Assembly (NCBI GenBank): GCA_016192435.1
Contig: JACPUD010000069.1
Location: 1 to 64,000, forward strand
Direction: 5' to 3'
DNA length: 64,000 nucleotides
DNA from: Rhodocyclales bacterium
GTDB taxonomy: Bacteria > Pseudomonadota > Gammaproteobacteria > Burkholderiales > Rhodocyclaceae
Below are positions 40,787-51,115 of this stretch, piece after piece. The position numbers and the translations under genes are program-made. Numbering within the stretch: position 1 is the first letter of the stretch; each line of letters begins with the position of its first letter. Under the pieces are notes generated by a model. That model had not been told where the DNA came from. It made no database searches and was given only the letters and a program-made list of their open reading frames with translations.

Positions 40787-42058
40787 ATGGCGGCATCTGC
40801 GATAGCAAGCATCAACTTCAAGGCGGCAGCACTTGAGTTGCTGCCCGAGGGCGCCAACTTCGAGGCCTGCCTGAGCTGCGGGCTTTGCTCTTCGGGCTGC
40901 CCGGCCGCGGGGATGGAGAACATGGATCCCCGCAAGTTCATCCGCATGGCGCTGCTGGGCATGGACGAGGAGCTGTCGACCACGCCCTGGATCTGGTGCT
41001 GCACGATGTGCAAGCGCTGCCAGTACGTGTGCCCGATGAGCATCGACGTCTCGCAACTGGTGTTCCTCGCCCGCGGCAACTGGCCCGAAGACCGGAAGCC
41101 CGCGGGAATCGTGCGCTCCTGCCAGCTCGCCACGTCCAGCGATTCGACCAGCGCGATGGGCATGCCGCCGGCCGACTTCGTCGCCGTGGTCGAGGAAGTG
41201 CTGGAGGAAGTCCGCGCCGCGCAGCCGGATTTTCGCCACCTGCAGGCGCCGATCGACAGGCGTGGTGCCCACTTCTTCGTCAACCAGAACTCGCGCGAGC
41301 CGATGAACGAGCCGGAAGAAATGGTTCCGCTGTGGAAGATCTTCGACGTGGTCGGCGCCGACTGGACCTATGCCTCGAAAGGCTGGGCGGCGGAGAACTT
41401 CTGCATGTTCTCGGGCAACGAAGACGCCTGGCGCGAAGTCGTCCGCAAACGCGTCGACGCGGTCAATCAACTCGGCTGCGAAGTCTGGCTCAACACCGAG
41501 TGCGGCCACAGCTACTACTCGATGTGGCAGGGCATCGAACGCTTCGGCCTGGAGGCGAACTTCCGCCTCGAAAGCATCGTCACCTACTACGCCCAGTGGA
41601 TACGCGACGGCAAGCTGCCGGTCGATGCGCGCTGGAATTCCCAGGGCATCAAGTTCACCGTGCAGGACCCCTGCATGATCGTGCGCAAGGCCTACGGCGA
41701 CGCCATCGCCGAGGACATGCGCTTCGTCGTCAGGACCCTGGTCGGCGAGGAGAACTTCGTCGACATGCAGCCCAACCGCAGCGCCAACTATTGCTGCGGC
41801 GGCGGCGGCGGTTTCCTCCAGGCCGGCATGACCGAGCAGCGGCGGACCTACGGCAAGCGCAAGTTCGACCAGATCGCTGCCACCGGCGCCGCCTACGTGC
41901 TGACGCCCTGCCACAACTGCCATTCGCAGATGCACGACATCGGCCGCTTTTACGGCGGGCACTACGGCGTGGTGCATCTGTGGACGCTGATCTGCCTCTC
42001 GCTGGGGATACTCGGCAAGAACGAGCGCATCTACCTGGGGCCGGAGCTGCGCGGCTGA
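40787..42058 (+). CDS. GlpC/HdrB-like iron-sulfur protein with CCG domain
   Basis: A 423-residue protein. The N-terminal ferredoxin part has two [4Fe-4S] motifs, CLSCGLCSSGCP and CCTMCKRCQYVCP. A cysteine-rich CCG domain follows (DPCMIVRK ... NYCCGGGGGF ... TPCHNCH); the first CCG half is degenerate (NTECGHSYY). It lies 3 bp before glpA, so it most likely fills the place of GlpC, the membrane-linked electron acceptor of anaerobic glycerol-3-phosphate dehydrogenase, but it is closer to HdrB-type proteins. The ribosome site is weak (AAGCAAGATC). Confidence 0.8.
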   Translation: MAASAIASINFKAAALELLPEGANFEACLSCGLCSSGCPAAGMENMDPRKFIRMALLGMDEELSTTPWIWCCTMCKRCQYVCPMSIDVSQLVFLARGNWPEDRKPAGIVRSCQLATSSDSTSAMGMPPADFVAVVEEVLEEVRAAQPDFRHLQAPIDRRGAHFFVNQNSREPMNEPEEMVPLWKIFDVVGADWTYASKGWAAENFCMFSGNEDAWREVVRKRVDAVNQLGCEVWLNTECGHSYYSMWQGIERFGLEANFRLESIVTYYAQWIRDGKLPVDARWNSQGIKFTVQDPCMIVRKAYGDAIAEDMRFVVRTLVGEENFVDMQPNRSANYCCGGGGGFLQAGMTEQRRTYGKRKFDQIAATGAAYVLTPCHNCHSQMHDIGRFYGGHYGVVHLWTLICLSLGILGKNERIYLGPELRG

Positions 42059-42061
42059 ACC

Positions 42062-43639
42062 ATGTCCTCCGACGCAACGACACTGGAGACCGAGGTACTG
42101 ATCATCGGCGGCGGCGTGACCGGCGCCGGGATCATGCGCGACCTGGCGCTGCGCGGCATCCAGAGCCTGCTGATCGACAAGCGCGACCTCTGCGCCGGCG
42201 CCTCGGGCGGCAACCACGGCCTGCTGCATTCCGGCGCCCGCTATGTCTCCACCGATCCCGGCGCGGCGATCGAATGCCGCAAGGAAAACGCGTTGCTCAA
42301 GCGGCTTGCGCCGCAGTGCATCGAGACCGCCGGCGGCCTGTTCGTCGCAGTCCAAGGCGATGATCCGGAATTTGCCGATCGGTTTCCGGCCCTGTGCCAG
42401 CATGCCGGCATCGACTGCGGGGAACTGACTCCCGCCGAAGCGAGACGGCTGGAACCCGTGCTTTCGGAAAAGCTGTTCAAGGCCTATCGGGTGCCGGACG
42501 CCACCATCGATCCCTTTCACCTCGCCATGCTGAATGTCGATCACGCCCGCCTGCTCAACGGCAGTCTCTATCGCCCGCATACGGAGGTTCTGCGTTTCGA
42601 AGTCGCGGCAGGGGAAATCCGCGCCGCCATCTGCCACGACCATCTGCACAACCGCCGCCTGACGATCCGCGCCAGGCAGTTCGTCAATGCCGGCGGCGCC
42701 TGGGCCATGAACATCGCGCGGCTGGCGGCATGTACCGACGTGCACCTGCTCTACGCCAAAGGCACCATCCTGGTCAGCAACGACCGCCTGGCGCAACGCG
42801 TCATCAACCGTCTGCGACCTCCCGGCGACGGCGACATCCTGGTGCCGGGCGGCACGGTTTCCCTGCTCGGCACCACCTCGACCCGGGTCGAGGACCTGGA
42901 ACAGGTCTCCCCCACGGCGGAGGAAATCGACCGCAACATCCGCGAGGGCGCGGCAATGATCCCGGCGCTGGCCGGTGCCCGCTACATCCGGGCCTTTTCC
43001 CGGGTGCGGCCGCTGCTGCAGCCCAGCGGAACCACGGACCGCGCCGCGACGCGCGGCTTCGCCCTGCTCGATCACGCGTCGCAGGGGGTGGACAATTTCT
43101 GCACCATCACCGGCGGAAAACTGACGACCTTCCGCCTGATGGCGGAAAGGACCGCCGACCTCGTCGCCCGTCGCCTCGGCAACGACCGGGCCGGCCTGAC
43201 CGCGACCGTGCCGCTGCCCGACAACGAAGCCAGCAGCTGGGCCGATCCCGCCGCCGCACCGAAACGCTGGCATCACGACCGCGACCCTGACGACATGATT
43301 CTCTGCGAATGCGAAATGGTGCCGCAGTCGGCGATCGAACAGGTCTTCGCCAACTCGCCGGACATCGAAAAGGAGCGCACCATAGACTTGATCGCGCTCC
43401 GCACCCGGGCCGGCAAAGGCCCCTGCCAGGGTTCCTTCTGCGGCATCCGCATCGGCTCCTATCTCTACGACCGGGGCTACTACCGCGACGCGACCGGTCT
43501 TGCCCACTTGCGCGACTTTCTCGACGAACGCTTCAAGGGCCAGCGCAGCGTGATCTGGGGACCGCAGGCGGCGCAGATGGAACTGGCGGAAGCCCTGCAC
43601 TGCGGACTGCTCGGCCTCGACACGCTGGAGGACGAATGA
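42062..43639 (+). CDS. glpA: anaerobic glycerol-3-phosphate dehydrogenase, subunit A
   Basis: A 525-residue FAD enzyme. FAD motif LIIGGGVTGAGIMRDLALRG at residues 13-32, substrate region HGLLHSGARYVSTDP, and TGGKLTTFRLMAE. A C-terminal BFD-like [2Fe-2S] domain is present (ILCECEMV ... GKGPCQGSFC), as in E. coli GlpA. It oxidises sn-glycerol 3-phosphate to dihydroxyacetone phosphate under low oxygen. It overlaps glpB by an ATGA junction. Confidence 0.93.
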   Translation: MSSDATTLETEVLIIGGGVTGAGIMRDLALRGIQSLLIDKRDLCAGASGGNHGLLHSGARYVSTDPGAAIECRKENALLKRLAPQCIETAGGLFVAVQGDDPEFADRFPALCQHAGIDCGELTPAEARRLEPVLSEKLFKAYRVPDATIDPFHLAMLNVDHARLLNGSLYRPHTEVLRFEVAAGEIRAAICHDHLHNRRLTIRARQFVNAGGAWAMNIARLAACTDVHLLYAKGTILVSNDRLAQRVINRLRPPGDGDILVPGGTVSLLGTTSTRVEDLEQVSPTAEEIDRNIREGAAMIPALAGARYIRAFSRVRPLLQPSGTTDRAATRGFALLDHASQGVDNFCTITGGKLTTFRLMAERTADLVARRLGNDRAGLTATVPLPDNEASSWADPAAAPKRWHHDRDPDDMILCECEMVPQSAIEQVFANSPDIEKERTIDLIALRTRAGKGPCQGSFCGIRIGSYLYDRGYYRDATGLAHLRDFLDERFKGQRSVIWGPQAAQMELAEALHCGLLGLDTLEDE

Positions 43640-44964
43640 TGCGCGGCAGCGGCACAGCGCGGCAGTTCAGCACCCAACTGGCCGTGATCGGCTCGGGGAT
43701 CGCCGGTTTTGCCGCGTCGATCTTTGCCGTGAACCGCCAAATCGCCACGGCGCAGGTCGGCAACACCGGGGCGCTGGCCTATACCACGGGCTACCTGGAT
43801 CTGATCGGCAAGCGCGGGGGCGCGGTGGTCGTCGATCCGTGGCAGGCCCTGGCCAGCCTGCGCGAATCGGAGCCGAAGCATCCGCTGAGTCGGCTCGACA
43901 CCGGCGACATCCGGCAGGCCTTCACCGAATTCACCGATTTTCTGGGTGCCTGCGGGCTGGCCTACAGCGCGCCGGGGACCGGCAATCTCACGGCGCTGAC
44001 CCCGGCCGGCACCCTGAAACAGACGCTCTGCGTGCCGGCCACCATGGCCGCCGGAGCGCGCGCCCTGGCCGCCGACGCCCCCTGCGTGATCGTCGACTTC
44101 AAGGGCCTGAAGGGATTCAGCGGTGCCGAGCTGGCGGCCAATCTGCGCCAGCGCTGGCCGCGGGTGACGACGCAGCGCATCGTTTTTCCCGGCATGGAAC
44201 GCGGCGAGATCTATCCCGAAGTCATGGCGCGGGCGCTGGAAGTTGCCGCGACCCGGGAACAGCTCGCCGCGGCATTGCGCGCCGTTGCCGGAACGGCCGA
44301 GCTCATCGGCCTGCCGGCGATCCTCGGCATGCACCGTCCGGACCAGGTGCGGGCGGAACTGGAACGACTCACCGGCCGCGAAATCTTCGAGATTCCCACC
44401 ATGCCGCCTTCGGTGCCGGGCATCCGCCTGCGCGAGCTGATGCAACAGGTGCTGCCGCAAAAAGGCGTGACCCTGATTCCCCAGCAGAGGGTCACCGCGC
44501 TGAGCTTCGAGGGCGACGGCGCGACCCTCGCCCTCTGCGACGCCTTCGGCCCGATCCGGGTGCACGCGCAGGCGGTGATCCTGGCCACCGGCCGTTTCCT
44601 GAGCGGCGGCCTCGAAGCGCATCCGGCGGGAATCCGCGAGCACCTGCTGGACCTGCCGGTGACCCAACCGGCGGACCGGGCCGACTGGTACCGCGCCCGC
44701 TACACCGATCCGCGCGGCCATCCGATCAATAGTGCCGGCATCGAGATCGATGATTCATTCCGGCCATTGACCGGCGAGGGCCGCCGCTACCATGAGCGCC
44801 TGTTTGCCGCCGGAGTCATCCTGGCCCACCAGGACTGGATTCGGGGCCGCAGCGGAGCCGGCATCGCCATCGCCACGGCCTTCAAGGCAGTGACGGAAGC
44901 GGAACGGTTTCTGGCAGGCCGGCAAGCCATGGCCCCCGGCGCCCCACCGCTCCAATGCCATTAA
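43636..44964 (+). CDS. glpB: anaerobic glycerol-3-phosphate dehydrogenase, subunit B
   Basis: A 442-residue FAD-dependent protein: LAVIGSGIAGFAASIFAV (FAD-binding), TTGYLDLIG, ATMAAGARAL, GMERGEIYPEVMA, and LATGRFLSGGL near the end. The family role is to link GlpA to the iron-sulfur subunit. The start ATG at 43636 overlaps the glpA stop; ATG at 43639 is an alternative one codon later. It ends 118 bp before ugpB, with an operator-like palindrome in the gap. Confidence 0.9.
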   Translation: MMRGSGTARQFSTQLAVIGSGIAGFAASIFAVNRQIATAQVGNTGALAYTTGYLDLIGKRGGAVVVDPWQALASLRESEPKHPLSRLDTGDIRQAFTEFTDFLGACGLAYSAPGTGNLTALTPAGTLKQTLCVPATMAAGARALAADAPCVIVDFKGLKGFSGAELAANLRQRWPRVTTQRIVFPGMERGEIYPEVMARALEVAATREQLAAALRAVAGTAELIGLPAILGMHRPDQVRAELERLTGREIFEIPTMPPSVPGIRLRELMQQVLPQKGVTLIPQQRVTALSFEGDGATLALCDAFGPIRVHAQAVILATGRFLSGGLEAHPAGIREHLLDLPVTQPADRADWYRARYTDPRGHPINSAGIEIDDSFRPLTGEGRRYHERLFAAGVILAHQDWIRGRSGAGIAIATAFKAVTEAERFLAGRQAMAPGAPPLQCH

Positions 44965-44998
44965 CATTGCCGCCCACTTGCCCCGCATGATGCCAATT

Positions 44999-45022
44999 GT
45001 GAATATCATTAATGGTATTCAC
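44999..45022. promoter_or_regulatory. 24-bp near-perfect palindromic operator before ugpB
   Basis: Half-sites GTGAATATCATT (44999-45010) and AATGGTATTCAC (45011-45022) match as inverted repeats in 11 of 12 positions. A -10 element TATATT (45025-45030) follows at once, so a protein bound here would block or touch RNA polymerase. It is probably the control site for glycerol-3-phosphate uptake (a DeoR/GlpR- or LacI-type repressor); the regulator is not in the window. Confidence 0.65.
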
Positions 45023-45082
45023 GTTATATTGATACAACTTCCCCAGCGAAAATCGGAATTCAGGCAACCAAAGGAGAGCACC

Positions 45083-46393
45083 ATGCGATTCAAAGCACTC
45101 ACCGCCACCTTGTTCGCCGCCGGCCTTCTCGGCAGCGCCACGGCCCAGGCCCAGACCGAGATTCAGTGGTGGCATTCGATGGGGGGCGCGCTCGGCGAGG
45201 CGCTCAACGGGCTGGCCACCAAGTTCAACGCCAGCCAGCAGGAATACAAGGTGGTCCCCGTCTACAAGGGCCAGTACCCCGAATCGATGACGGCGGCGAT
45301 CGCCGCGTTCCGCGCCGGCAACGCGCCGCACATTCTGCAGGTGTTCGAGGTCGGCACCGCAACCATGATGGCGGCCAAGGGCGCCATCGTTCCGGTGGCC
45401 AAGGTGATGACGGACGCCAAGGAACCCTTCGACCCGAAGGCCTACCTACCCACCGTGGCGGGCTACTACTCGGACATCCAGGGCAACATGCTGTCCCTCC
45501 CCTTCAACAGCTCTACCGCGCTTTTCTACATCGACCGCAACAAGTTCAAGGCGGCCGGCTTGCCGCCGGTGCCGCCCAAGACCTGGAAAGAGCTGATCTC
45601 CGTGGCGGAGAAGCTGAAGGCTGCCGGGCAGGACTGCGTTTATACGTCCGGCTGGCCAGCCTGGGTTCACGTCGAGAACTTCAGCGCCTGGCACAACGTG
45701 CCGATCGGCACCAAGCAGAACGGCATGGGCGGCGTCGACACCGAGTTCAAGATCAACTCGCCGCTGCATGTGCGCCATGTGACAATGCTCGGCGACATGG
45801 TGAAGAAGGGCCTGTTCACCTACGCCGGGCGCACCAACCAGGCGGACTCCAAGTTCCAGTCCGGGGAGTGCGCGATGGCCACCATCAGCGCCGGCGCGCT
45901 GGCAGGTACCATCAAGGCGGGCAAGACGGATTGGGAACTGAGCTTCCTGCCCTACCACGACGATGTGAAAGGCGCGCCGCAGAACTCGATCATCGGCGGC
46001 GCTTCGCTGTGGGTGATGGGCGGCAAGAAACCGGCCGAGTACAAGGGTGTGGCGAAGTTCCTGTCCTTCCTCTCGCAACCCGAAATCCAGATGGAATGGC
46101 ACACCACCACGGGCTACGTGCCGATCACCAAGGCCGCCTACGAACTGACGCGCAAGTCGGGTTTCTACGACAAGAATCCTGGGCGGGACATGGCCGTCAG
46201 GCAACTGACCTTGAACGCGCCGACCGAGAACTCGAAGGGTCTGCGCTTCGGCAACTACGTGCAGGGCCGCGAGGTGATCGAGGAAGAGATGGAGGCCGTG
46301 TTCGCGGGCAAGAAGGACGCCAAGACGGCAATGAACGACGCGGTAACGCGGGGCAACCTGATCCTGCGCAAGTTCCAGGCAGCGAACAAGTAA
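45083..46393 (+). CDS. ugpB: glycerol-3-phosphate ABC transporter, substrate-binding protein
   Basis: A 436-residue periplasmic binding protein. Signal peptide 1-24 ([21 protein letters not shown] follows, split as [10 protein letters not shown] and MGGALGEAL). IQWWHSMGG and [17 protein letters not shown] are characteristic of UgpB. It delivers sn-glycerol 3-phosphate or glycerophosphodiesters to UgpAE. The ATG at 45083 follows AAGGAGAGCACC. First gene of ugpBAEC, directly downstream of glpAB and the operator at 44999. Confidence 0.92.
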   Translation: MRFKALTATLFAAGLLGSATAQAQTEIQWWHSMGGALGEALNGLATKFNASQQEYKVVPVYKGQYPESMTAAIAAFRAGNAPHILQVFEVGTATMMAAKGAIVPVAKVMTDAKEPFDPKAYLPTVAGYYSDIQGNMLSLPFNSSTALFYIDRNKFKAAGLPPVPPKTWKELISVAEKLKAAGQDCVYTSGWPAWVHVENFSAWHNVPIGTKQNGMGGVDTEFKINSPLHVRHVTMLGDMVKKGLFTYAGRTNQADSKFQSGECAMATISAGALAGTIKAGKTDWELSFLPYHDDVKGAPQNSIIGGASLWVMGGKKPAEYKGVAKFLSFLSQPEIQMEWHTTTGYVPITKAAYELTRKSGFYDKNPGRDMAVRQLTLNAPTENSKGLRFGNYVQGREVIEEEMEAVFAGKKDAKTAMNDAVTRGNLILRKFQAANK

Positions 46394-46415
46394 GCGCGGT
46401 CCGCAGGCACGCCGA

Positions 46416-47297
46416 ATGGAAAAGCGCGTAGTCTTCCGCTCGGCGTGGCTGCCCTATCTGCTGCTGGCGCCGCAGCTCGCCATCACCATCGTCTTCTTCT
46501 TCTGGCCGGCGGGCCAGGCGGTCTGGTACTCGTTCCAATTGCAGGACGCCTTCGGCCTGCACAGCGAGTTCGTCGGCTTCGACAACTTCACGGCGCTGTT
46601 CAAGGATCCGCACTATCTTGAGTCATTCAAGACCACGGCCGTGTTCAGCGTCTCCGTGGCAGGCCTCGGCATCGCAATCTCGCTGCTCCTCGCCACCATG
46701 GCCGACCGCGTGGTGCGCGGTGCGCTGGCCTACAAGACGGTCCTGATCTGGCCTTACGCGGTCGCGGCGGCGGTCGCCGGCGTGCTGTGGGCGTTCATGT
46801 TCGCGCCGTCCATCGGCATCGTCACCTACGTGCTGAAGGGCCTCGGCGTCGACTGGAACTGGATCATCAAGGGCGACCAGGCGATGCTGCTGATCATCAT
46901 CGCTTCGGTGTGGAAGCAGATCAGCTACAACTTCCTGTTCTTCCTCGCCGGGCTGCAGTCGATTCCGAAGTCGCTGATCGAGGCGGCGGCGATCGACGGC
47001 GCAGGGCCGGCGCGACGTTTCTGGACCATCGTGCTGCCGCTGCTGTCACCGACCGCCTTCTTCCTGCTGGTGGTCAACATCGTCTACGCGTTTTTCGAGA
47101 CCTTCGGCGTGATCGACGCGACCACACAAGGCGGACCGGCACAGGCGACCCAGATACTCGTCTATAAGGTCTATCACGACGGGGTGAAATCGGCCGACAT
47201 CGGCGGTTCGTCGGCGCAATCGGTGATCCTGATGATCATCGTCATCGCGCTGACCGTGGTCCAGTTCCGCTTCATCGAGCGCAAGGTGCAGTACTGA
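46416..47297 (+). CDS. ugpA: glycerol-3-phosphate ABC transporter, permease
   Basis: A 293-residue inner-membrane permease with six helices. The EAA loop that contacts the ATPase is [21 protein letters not shown]-terminus [20 protein letters not shown] matches UgpA. It lies 22 bp after ugpB and 10 bp before ugpE, in one operon. Confidence 0.92.
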   Translation: MEKRVVFRSAWLPYLLLAPQLAITIVFFFWPAGQAVWYSFQLQDAFGLHSEFVGFDNFTALFKDPHYLESFKTTAVFSVSVAGLGIAISLLLATMADRVVRGALAYKTVLIWPYAVAAAVAGVLWAFMFAPSIGIVTYVLKGLGVDWNWIIKGDQAMLLIIIASVWKQISYNFLFFLAGLQSIPKSLIEAAAIDGAGPARRFWTIVLPLLSPTAFFLLVVNIVYAFFETFGVIDATTQGGPAQATQILVYKVYHDGVKSADIGGSSAQSVILMIIVIALTVVQFRFIERKVQY

Positions 47298-47307
47298 TGG
47301 GTGTCCG

Positions 47308-48156
47308 ATGGTAGAGAAACGGCCGTTGCTCGACTTCATCACGCACGCCGTCCTGATCGTCGGCGCCTTGGTGATCGCGTTCCCGCTCTACGTCACCTTC
47401 GTCGCGTCCACGCTGTCGCTCGAAGAGATCATGACGGTGCCGATGCCGCTGCTGCCGGGCGGCCATTTCATCGAAAACTATTCCCAGGTGCTGTTGGGCG
47501 GGTCGACCACGGGCTCCAAGGCGGCGGTGCTGGACATGCTGATCAACAGCACGGTGATGGCCCTGGCGGTGCCGCTGGGCAAGACCACCATTTCGATCCT
47601 GTCGTCGTTCGCCATCGTCTATTTCCGCTTCCCGCTGCGCAATTTCTTCTTCTGGATGATCTTCGTCACGCTGATGCTGCCGGTCGAGGTGCGCATCATC
47701 CCGACCTTCAAGGTGATGGCCGACCTCGGCCTGCTCAATACCTATGCCGGCCTGACGCTGCCGCTGATCGCCTCGGCCACCGCCACTTTCCTGTTCCGCC
47801 AGTTCTTCATGACCATCCCGGACGAACTGGCCGAGGCGGCCCGCATCGACGGCGCCGGGCCGATGCGCTTCTTCTGGGACGTGGTGCTGCCGCTGTCGAA
47901 GACCACCATGGCGGCGCTCTTCGTCATCCAGTTCATCTACGGCTGGAACCAGTACCTGTGGCCGCTCTTGATCACCAGCGACGAGTCGATGTACACCGTG
48001 GTGATCGGCATCAAGCGCATGATCGTCGGCGGCGACTCGGCCAACGAATGGAACTTGATCATGGCCACCGCGATGCTGGCCATGCTGCCGCCCGCGGCGG
48101 TGGTGCTGCTGATGCAGAAGTGGTTCGTCAAGGGGCTCGTGGAAACCGAAAAATGA
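47308..48156 (+). CDS. ugpE: glycerol-3-phosphate ABC transporter, permease
   Basis: A 282-residue six-helix permease, partner of UgpA. The EAA loop is [20 protein letters not shown]. The periplasmic loop [20 protein letters not shown] resembles UgpE. It lies between ugpA and ugpC with short gaps. Confidence 0.92.
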   Translation: MVEKRPLLDFITHAVLIVGALVIAFPLYVTFVASTLSLEEIMTVPMPLLPGGHFIENYSQVLLGGSTTGSKAAVLDMLINSTVMALAVPLGKTTISILSSFAIVYFRFPLRNFFFWMIFVTLMLPVEVRIIPTFKVMADLGLLNTYAGLTLPLIASATATFLFRQFFMTIPDELAEAARIDGAGPMRFFWDVVLPLSKTTMAALFVIQFIYGWNQYLWPLLITSDESMYTVVIGIKRMIVGGDSANEWNLIMATAMLAMLPPAAVVLLMQKWFVKGLVETEK

Positions 48157-48166
48157 GAAAGCGATA

Positions 48167-49180
48167 ATGGCCAGCGTATCGATCCGCAACGTGCACAAAT
48201 CCTTCGGTACGGTCAAGGTGATCCAGGGCATCGACGTCGACATCGGCGACGGCGAGTTCGTGGTGATGGTCGGGCCTTCGGGCTGCGGCAAGTCGACGCT
48301 GCTGCGCATGGTGGCGGGGCTGGAGACCATCACCTCGGGCGAGATCGCGATCGGCGAGCGCGTGGTGAACGACATCGAGCCCAAGGACCGCAACATTGCC
48401 ATGGTGTTCCAGAACTATGCGCTCTACCCGCACATGTCGGTGCGCCAGAACATGGCCTATGGCCTCAAGATCCGCCGCATGGCTCCGGCCGACATCGAGG
48501 CGCACGTCAAGCGGGCGGCGGAGATCCTGGAACTCGGGCCCTATCTCGATCGCAAGCCGCGCGAGCTTTCCGGCGGCCAGCGCCAGCGCGTCGCCATGGG
48601 CCGCGCCATCGTGCGCGAACCCGCGGTATTCCTGTTCGACGAGCCCCTATCGAATCTCGACGCAAAGCTGCGGGTGCAGATGCGCGCCGAACTGCAGGCA
48701 CTGCATCGCCGGCTGGCGACCACCAGCCTCTACGTAACGCATGACCAGGTCGAGGCCATGACCCTGGCGCAACGCATGATCGTGATCAACGCCGGGCGTG
48801 CCGAGCAGATCGGGGCGCCGCTCGATGTGTACGAGAAGCCGGCCACCACCTTTGTCGCCGGCTTCATCGGTTCGCCGCCGATGAACCTGATTCCGACCCG
48901 GCGCAAGGACCGGGACATCCTGCTCGGCCTGCGCCCGGAGCATCTCGAACCCTGCGCGCCGGGCGAGGCGATGCTGACGGTCGACGTCGATCTGGTGGAG
49001 CCTCTGGGCAGCGACACGCTGGTCTACGGCCATCTCGCCGGGGACACCAACGGCACCCGGGTCACCGTGCGCCTGCATCAGTCGTTCGCGGCGCACGTCG
49101 GCAAGCTGCCGCTACGCTACGCGCCGGAGCACGAACACTATTTCGATGCGGCCAGCGGACTGCGCATCGACGAGATCTGA
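48167..49180 (+). CDS. ugpC: glycerol-3-phosphate ABC transporter, ATP-binding protein
   Basis: A 337-residue ATPase of the MalK/UgpC type: Walker [11 protein letters not shown]-loop [10 protein letters not shown], signature [14 protein letters not shown], Walker [16 protein letters not shown], and a C-terminal TOBE domain (about 240-337). It is shorter than E. coli UgpC by about twenty residues, from the TOBE part. Last gene of ugpBAEC; the next gene is convergent. Confidence 0.93.
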   Translation: MASVSIRNVHKSFGTVKVIQGIDVDIGDGEFVVMVGPSGCGKSTLLRMVAGLETITSGEIAIGERVVNDIEPKDRNIAMVFQNYALYPHMSVRQNMAYGLKIRRMAPADIEAHVKRAAEILELGPYLDRKPRELSGGQRQRVAMGRAIVREPAVFLFDEPLSNLDAKLRVQMRAELQALHRRLATTSLYVTHDQVEAMTLAQRMIVINAGRAEQIGAPLDVYEKPATTFVAGFIGSPPMNLIPTRRKDRDILLGLRPEHLEPCAPGEAMLTVDVDLVEPLGSDTLVYGHLAGDTNGTRVTVRLHQSFAAHVGKLPLRYAPEHEHYFDAASGLRIDEI

Positions 49181-49217
49181 GGCAAGGTTTCGCGCCTCCG
49201 GCCGGGCCTACCTTGCC
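49181..49217. terminator. possible bidirectional terminator between ugpC and the HAD phosphatase
   Basis: GGCAAGGT (49181-49188) and ACCTTGCC (49210-49217) are exact inverted repeats enclosing another G/C-rich palindromic stretch. It straddles the ends of two convergent genes. No clear T tract. Confidence 0.4.
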
Positions 49218-50020
49218 GCCAGCAGCGCCTCGGCAAGTTCGACGAATCCGGCGCCGGCACGCGCGGCGGTGACCCAGGCCGGTTTGTGCTCCAGACGGCC
49301 GGCACAATCGAGCACGTTGGCGACGCCCACTGCATTCGGAAAGAAACCGAACATCGGCGCGTCGTTGGGCGAATCGCCGACGAATATCCAGCGCTGCCGA
49401 TCCGCCTCGGACTCCAAGGAAATTCCGAATTCTTCGGCCAGCATGCGGCGCGTCGTGCTCAGTTTGTCGTAGTCGCCGAACCAGCCGTTGACGTGGATGG
49501 AACTTACCTTTGCGCGCATGCCGGCCGCTTCCATGCACCGCACGATGGCGTCGATTGCGGCCGGTGGCAGGGGCGCGACATCCTCGCAAAAATCGATCGC
49601 CAGATCGGCGACGCGGCAGAACTGGTCCGAGGCCAGCGCGGAGCCCGGCACGGCGGCGAGTATTTCGGCAGCGAGGGCGTCGATCCGCCTTTGCCGGTCG
49701 GCCGGCGGCTGCCCGACAAAGACGGTCCTGAGCCGCCTGGCGCCGGCCTCGTAGCGCATCCAGAAGGCGCCATTCTCGCCCACCACGGCATCGACCGGCC
49801 ACATGCGGGCGATGTGGTCGCACCAGCCGGCGGGCCGGCCGGTCACCGGAATCACCTTGATGCCGGCGCTTTGCAGGCGTTCCAGCGCAGCGTAAGCGGC
49901 GGCGGTGAGGCGCCCTGTGGTGGTGATCGTGTCGTCGATATCGGCCAGTACGCCGACCGTCCGCGCGCGCGCCGCCAGGGAAAATCCTGCCAGCGGCTGC
50001 ATCCTGTCCGCGGCGCTCAT
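49208..50020 (-). CDS. HAD-superfamily IIB phosphatase
   Basis: A 270-residue HAD enzyme of the sucrose-6-phosphate/mannosyl-3-phosphoglycerate phosphatase branch. Motif I is LADIDDTITTTG, motif II VIPVTGRPAGW, and motif IV FVGDSPNDAPMFGFF. The ATG at 50020 follows a GGGGCGGGG stretch; an upstream ATG at 50089 is possible. It is convergent with the ugp operon, which may hint at a glycosyl-glycerol or glycosyl-phosphate substrate, but the substrate cannot be read from the sequence. Confidence 0.78.
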   Translation of the reverse strand: MSAADRMQPLAGFSLAARARTVGVLADIDDTITTTGRLTAAAYAALERLQSAGIKVIPVTGRPAGWCDHIARMWPVDAVVGENGAFWMRYEAGARRLRTVFVGQPPADRQRRIDALAAEILAAVPGSALASDQFCRVADLAIDFCEDVAPLPPAAIDAIVRCMEAAGMRAKVSSIHVNGWFGDYDKLSTTRRMLAEEFGISLESEADRQRWIFVGDSPNDAPMFGFFPNAVGVANVLDCAGRLEHKPAWVTAARAGAGFVELAEALLAAR

Positions 50021-50211
50021 CGCCCCGCCCCGGCGCAGTCGATCGCCGGCAGGTCGGATTCCGTGGCTTGGCTGTTCATCGATCGGCACTCGCGGGATGG
50101 TGGCGGGATCAGCCTATTATCATCCAATGACCGCCCGCGCAATCGGGCCGGCAAGGCCGGCGACTTCGCTTTGCGGCGGTCGTGGCGCCCGTCGCCGGGC
50201 GACGGCCCGCG

Positions 50212-51030
50212 TCAGTACTGCTGGCTGCGCAGGCGCTGGGCCTCGTTGTAATTGCCCCGCGCGATGGCATCCTGGATCGCCTGCTGGCGGATGGCGCGGG
50301 TCTGGTTGGCGGCGTCCTGGTCGCGACGACGCGCCTCGGCCAGCAGCCGGGACTGTTCCATCTGCTGGCGGCGTTGCTCCGCCTGCGCCGCCTGCTGCTC
50401 CTGGCGGTAGGCGGAATCGAGGCGGGCCTTGTCGTCGCGCATGCGCGCCTCCGTGAGTTGCAGGTCGCGCAATTCGGCGGCGCGCTCCTGGGCCGCGATC
50501 GATGCCTCCAGGGCGATCTTCTGGTTGTCGACCACCCGGTCGCTGATCTCGGCCTTGCGCCGGATCTCCTCGCTGCGGATTTCAGCTTCCTTCAGGCGCA
50601 GTTCGCGCTCGGATTTGTCCTTCATGTAGCCCAGCCCGAGATAGCCCGCGCCGAGCAGCACGATTGCAACCAGCAACACCTTCATGCCACCGCCGGCCTG
50701 CGCGGCATAGGCCGGTGCCAGGGCCTGGTCCATGGGTGCGGAGGTGGCCGGCCGGCTCTTGATCTGTTCCATCAGGCGCCGGTCGAACTGCTCGCGCGCA
50801 ACCGCATCGCCCAGGGTTTCCACGGCATAGCGGGTCTCGGCATCGAGCGGCTGAGCGGATTTCCTGAGGCCGCCGATGAGCTCGGCCAGTTCGGCGTCGC
50901 TGCAGTCGGCGGGCACGCCGAGTACCGAATACAGGGAGTTCTTGCGCCGCAGCGCAAGCTGCCCGCGCAAGTCGACGCGCAGACGCTGCAGATCGTATTC
51001 GGCCTGCCGGTAGCCATCTTCGGATGTCAT
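50212..51030 (-). CDS. membrane-anchored coiled-coil protein with J-like N-terminus
   Basis: A 272-residue protein I do not recognise as a named family. Residues about 30-90 (LYSVLGVPADCSDAELAELI ... YAVETLGDAVAREQFDRRL) resemble a J-domain in pattern, but the HPD tripeptide needed to stimulate DnaK is absent. A single membrane helix follows (about 115-133, KVLLVAIVLLGAGYLGLGY), then a long charged coiled coil (about 135-270) rich in Ala, Arg, Gln and Glu. Topology suggests cytoplasmic N-terminus and periplasmic coiled coil. The function is unknown. Confidence 0.6.
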   Translation of the reverse strand: MTSEDGYRQAEYDLQRLRVDLRGQLALRRKNSLYSVLGVPADCSDAELAELIGGLRKSAQPLDAETRYAVETLGDAVAREQFDRRLMEQIKSRPATSAPMDQALAPAYAAQAGGGMKVLLVAIVLLGAGYLGLGYMKDKSERELRLKEAEIRSEEIRRKAEISDRVVDNQKIALEASIAAQERAAELRDLQLTEARMRDDKARLDSAYRQEQQAAQAEQRRQQMEQSRLLAEARRRDQDAANQTRAIRQQAIQDAIARGNYNEAQRLRSQQY

Positions 51031-51115
51031 GACGCCCCCTTGATATCCATTATTCCAGTAGGGAAATATAACCCAAGCTCATGACGCTGGCAATATCCGG
51101 AAGCCATACGACAGG

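Noticed and set aside
41777-41800. CAGCGCCAACTA in the GlpC-like gene as a repeat copy.
   Set aside because: The match is short and the encoded residues belong to the conserved CCG motif of the family.
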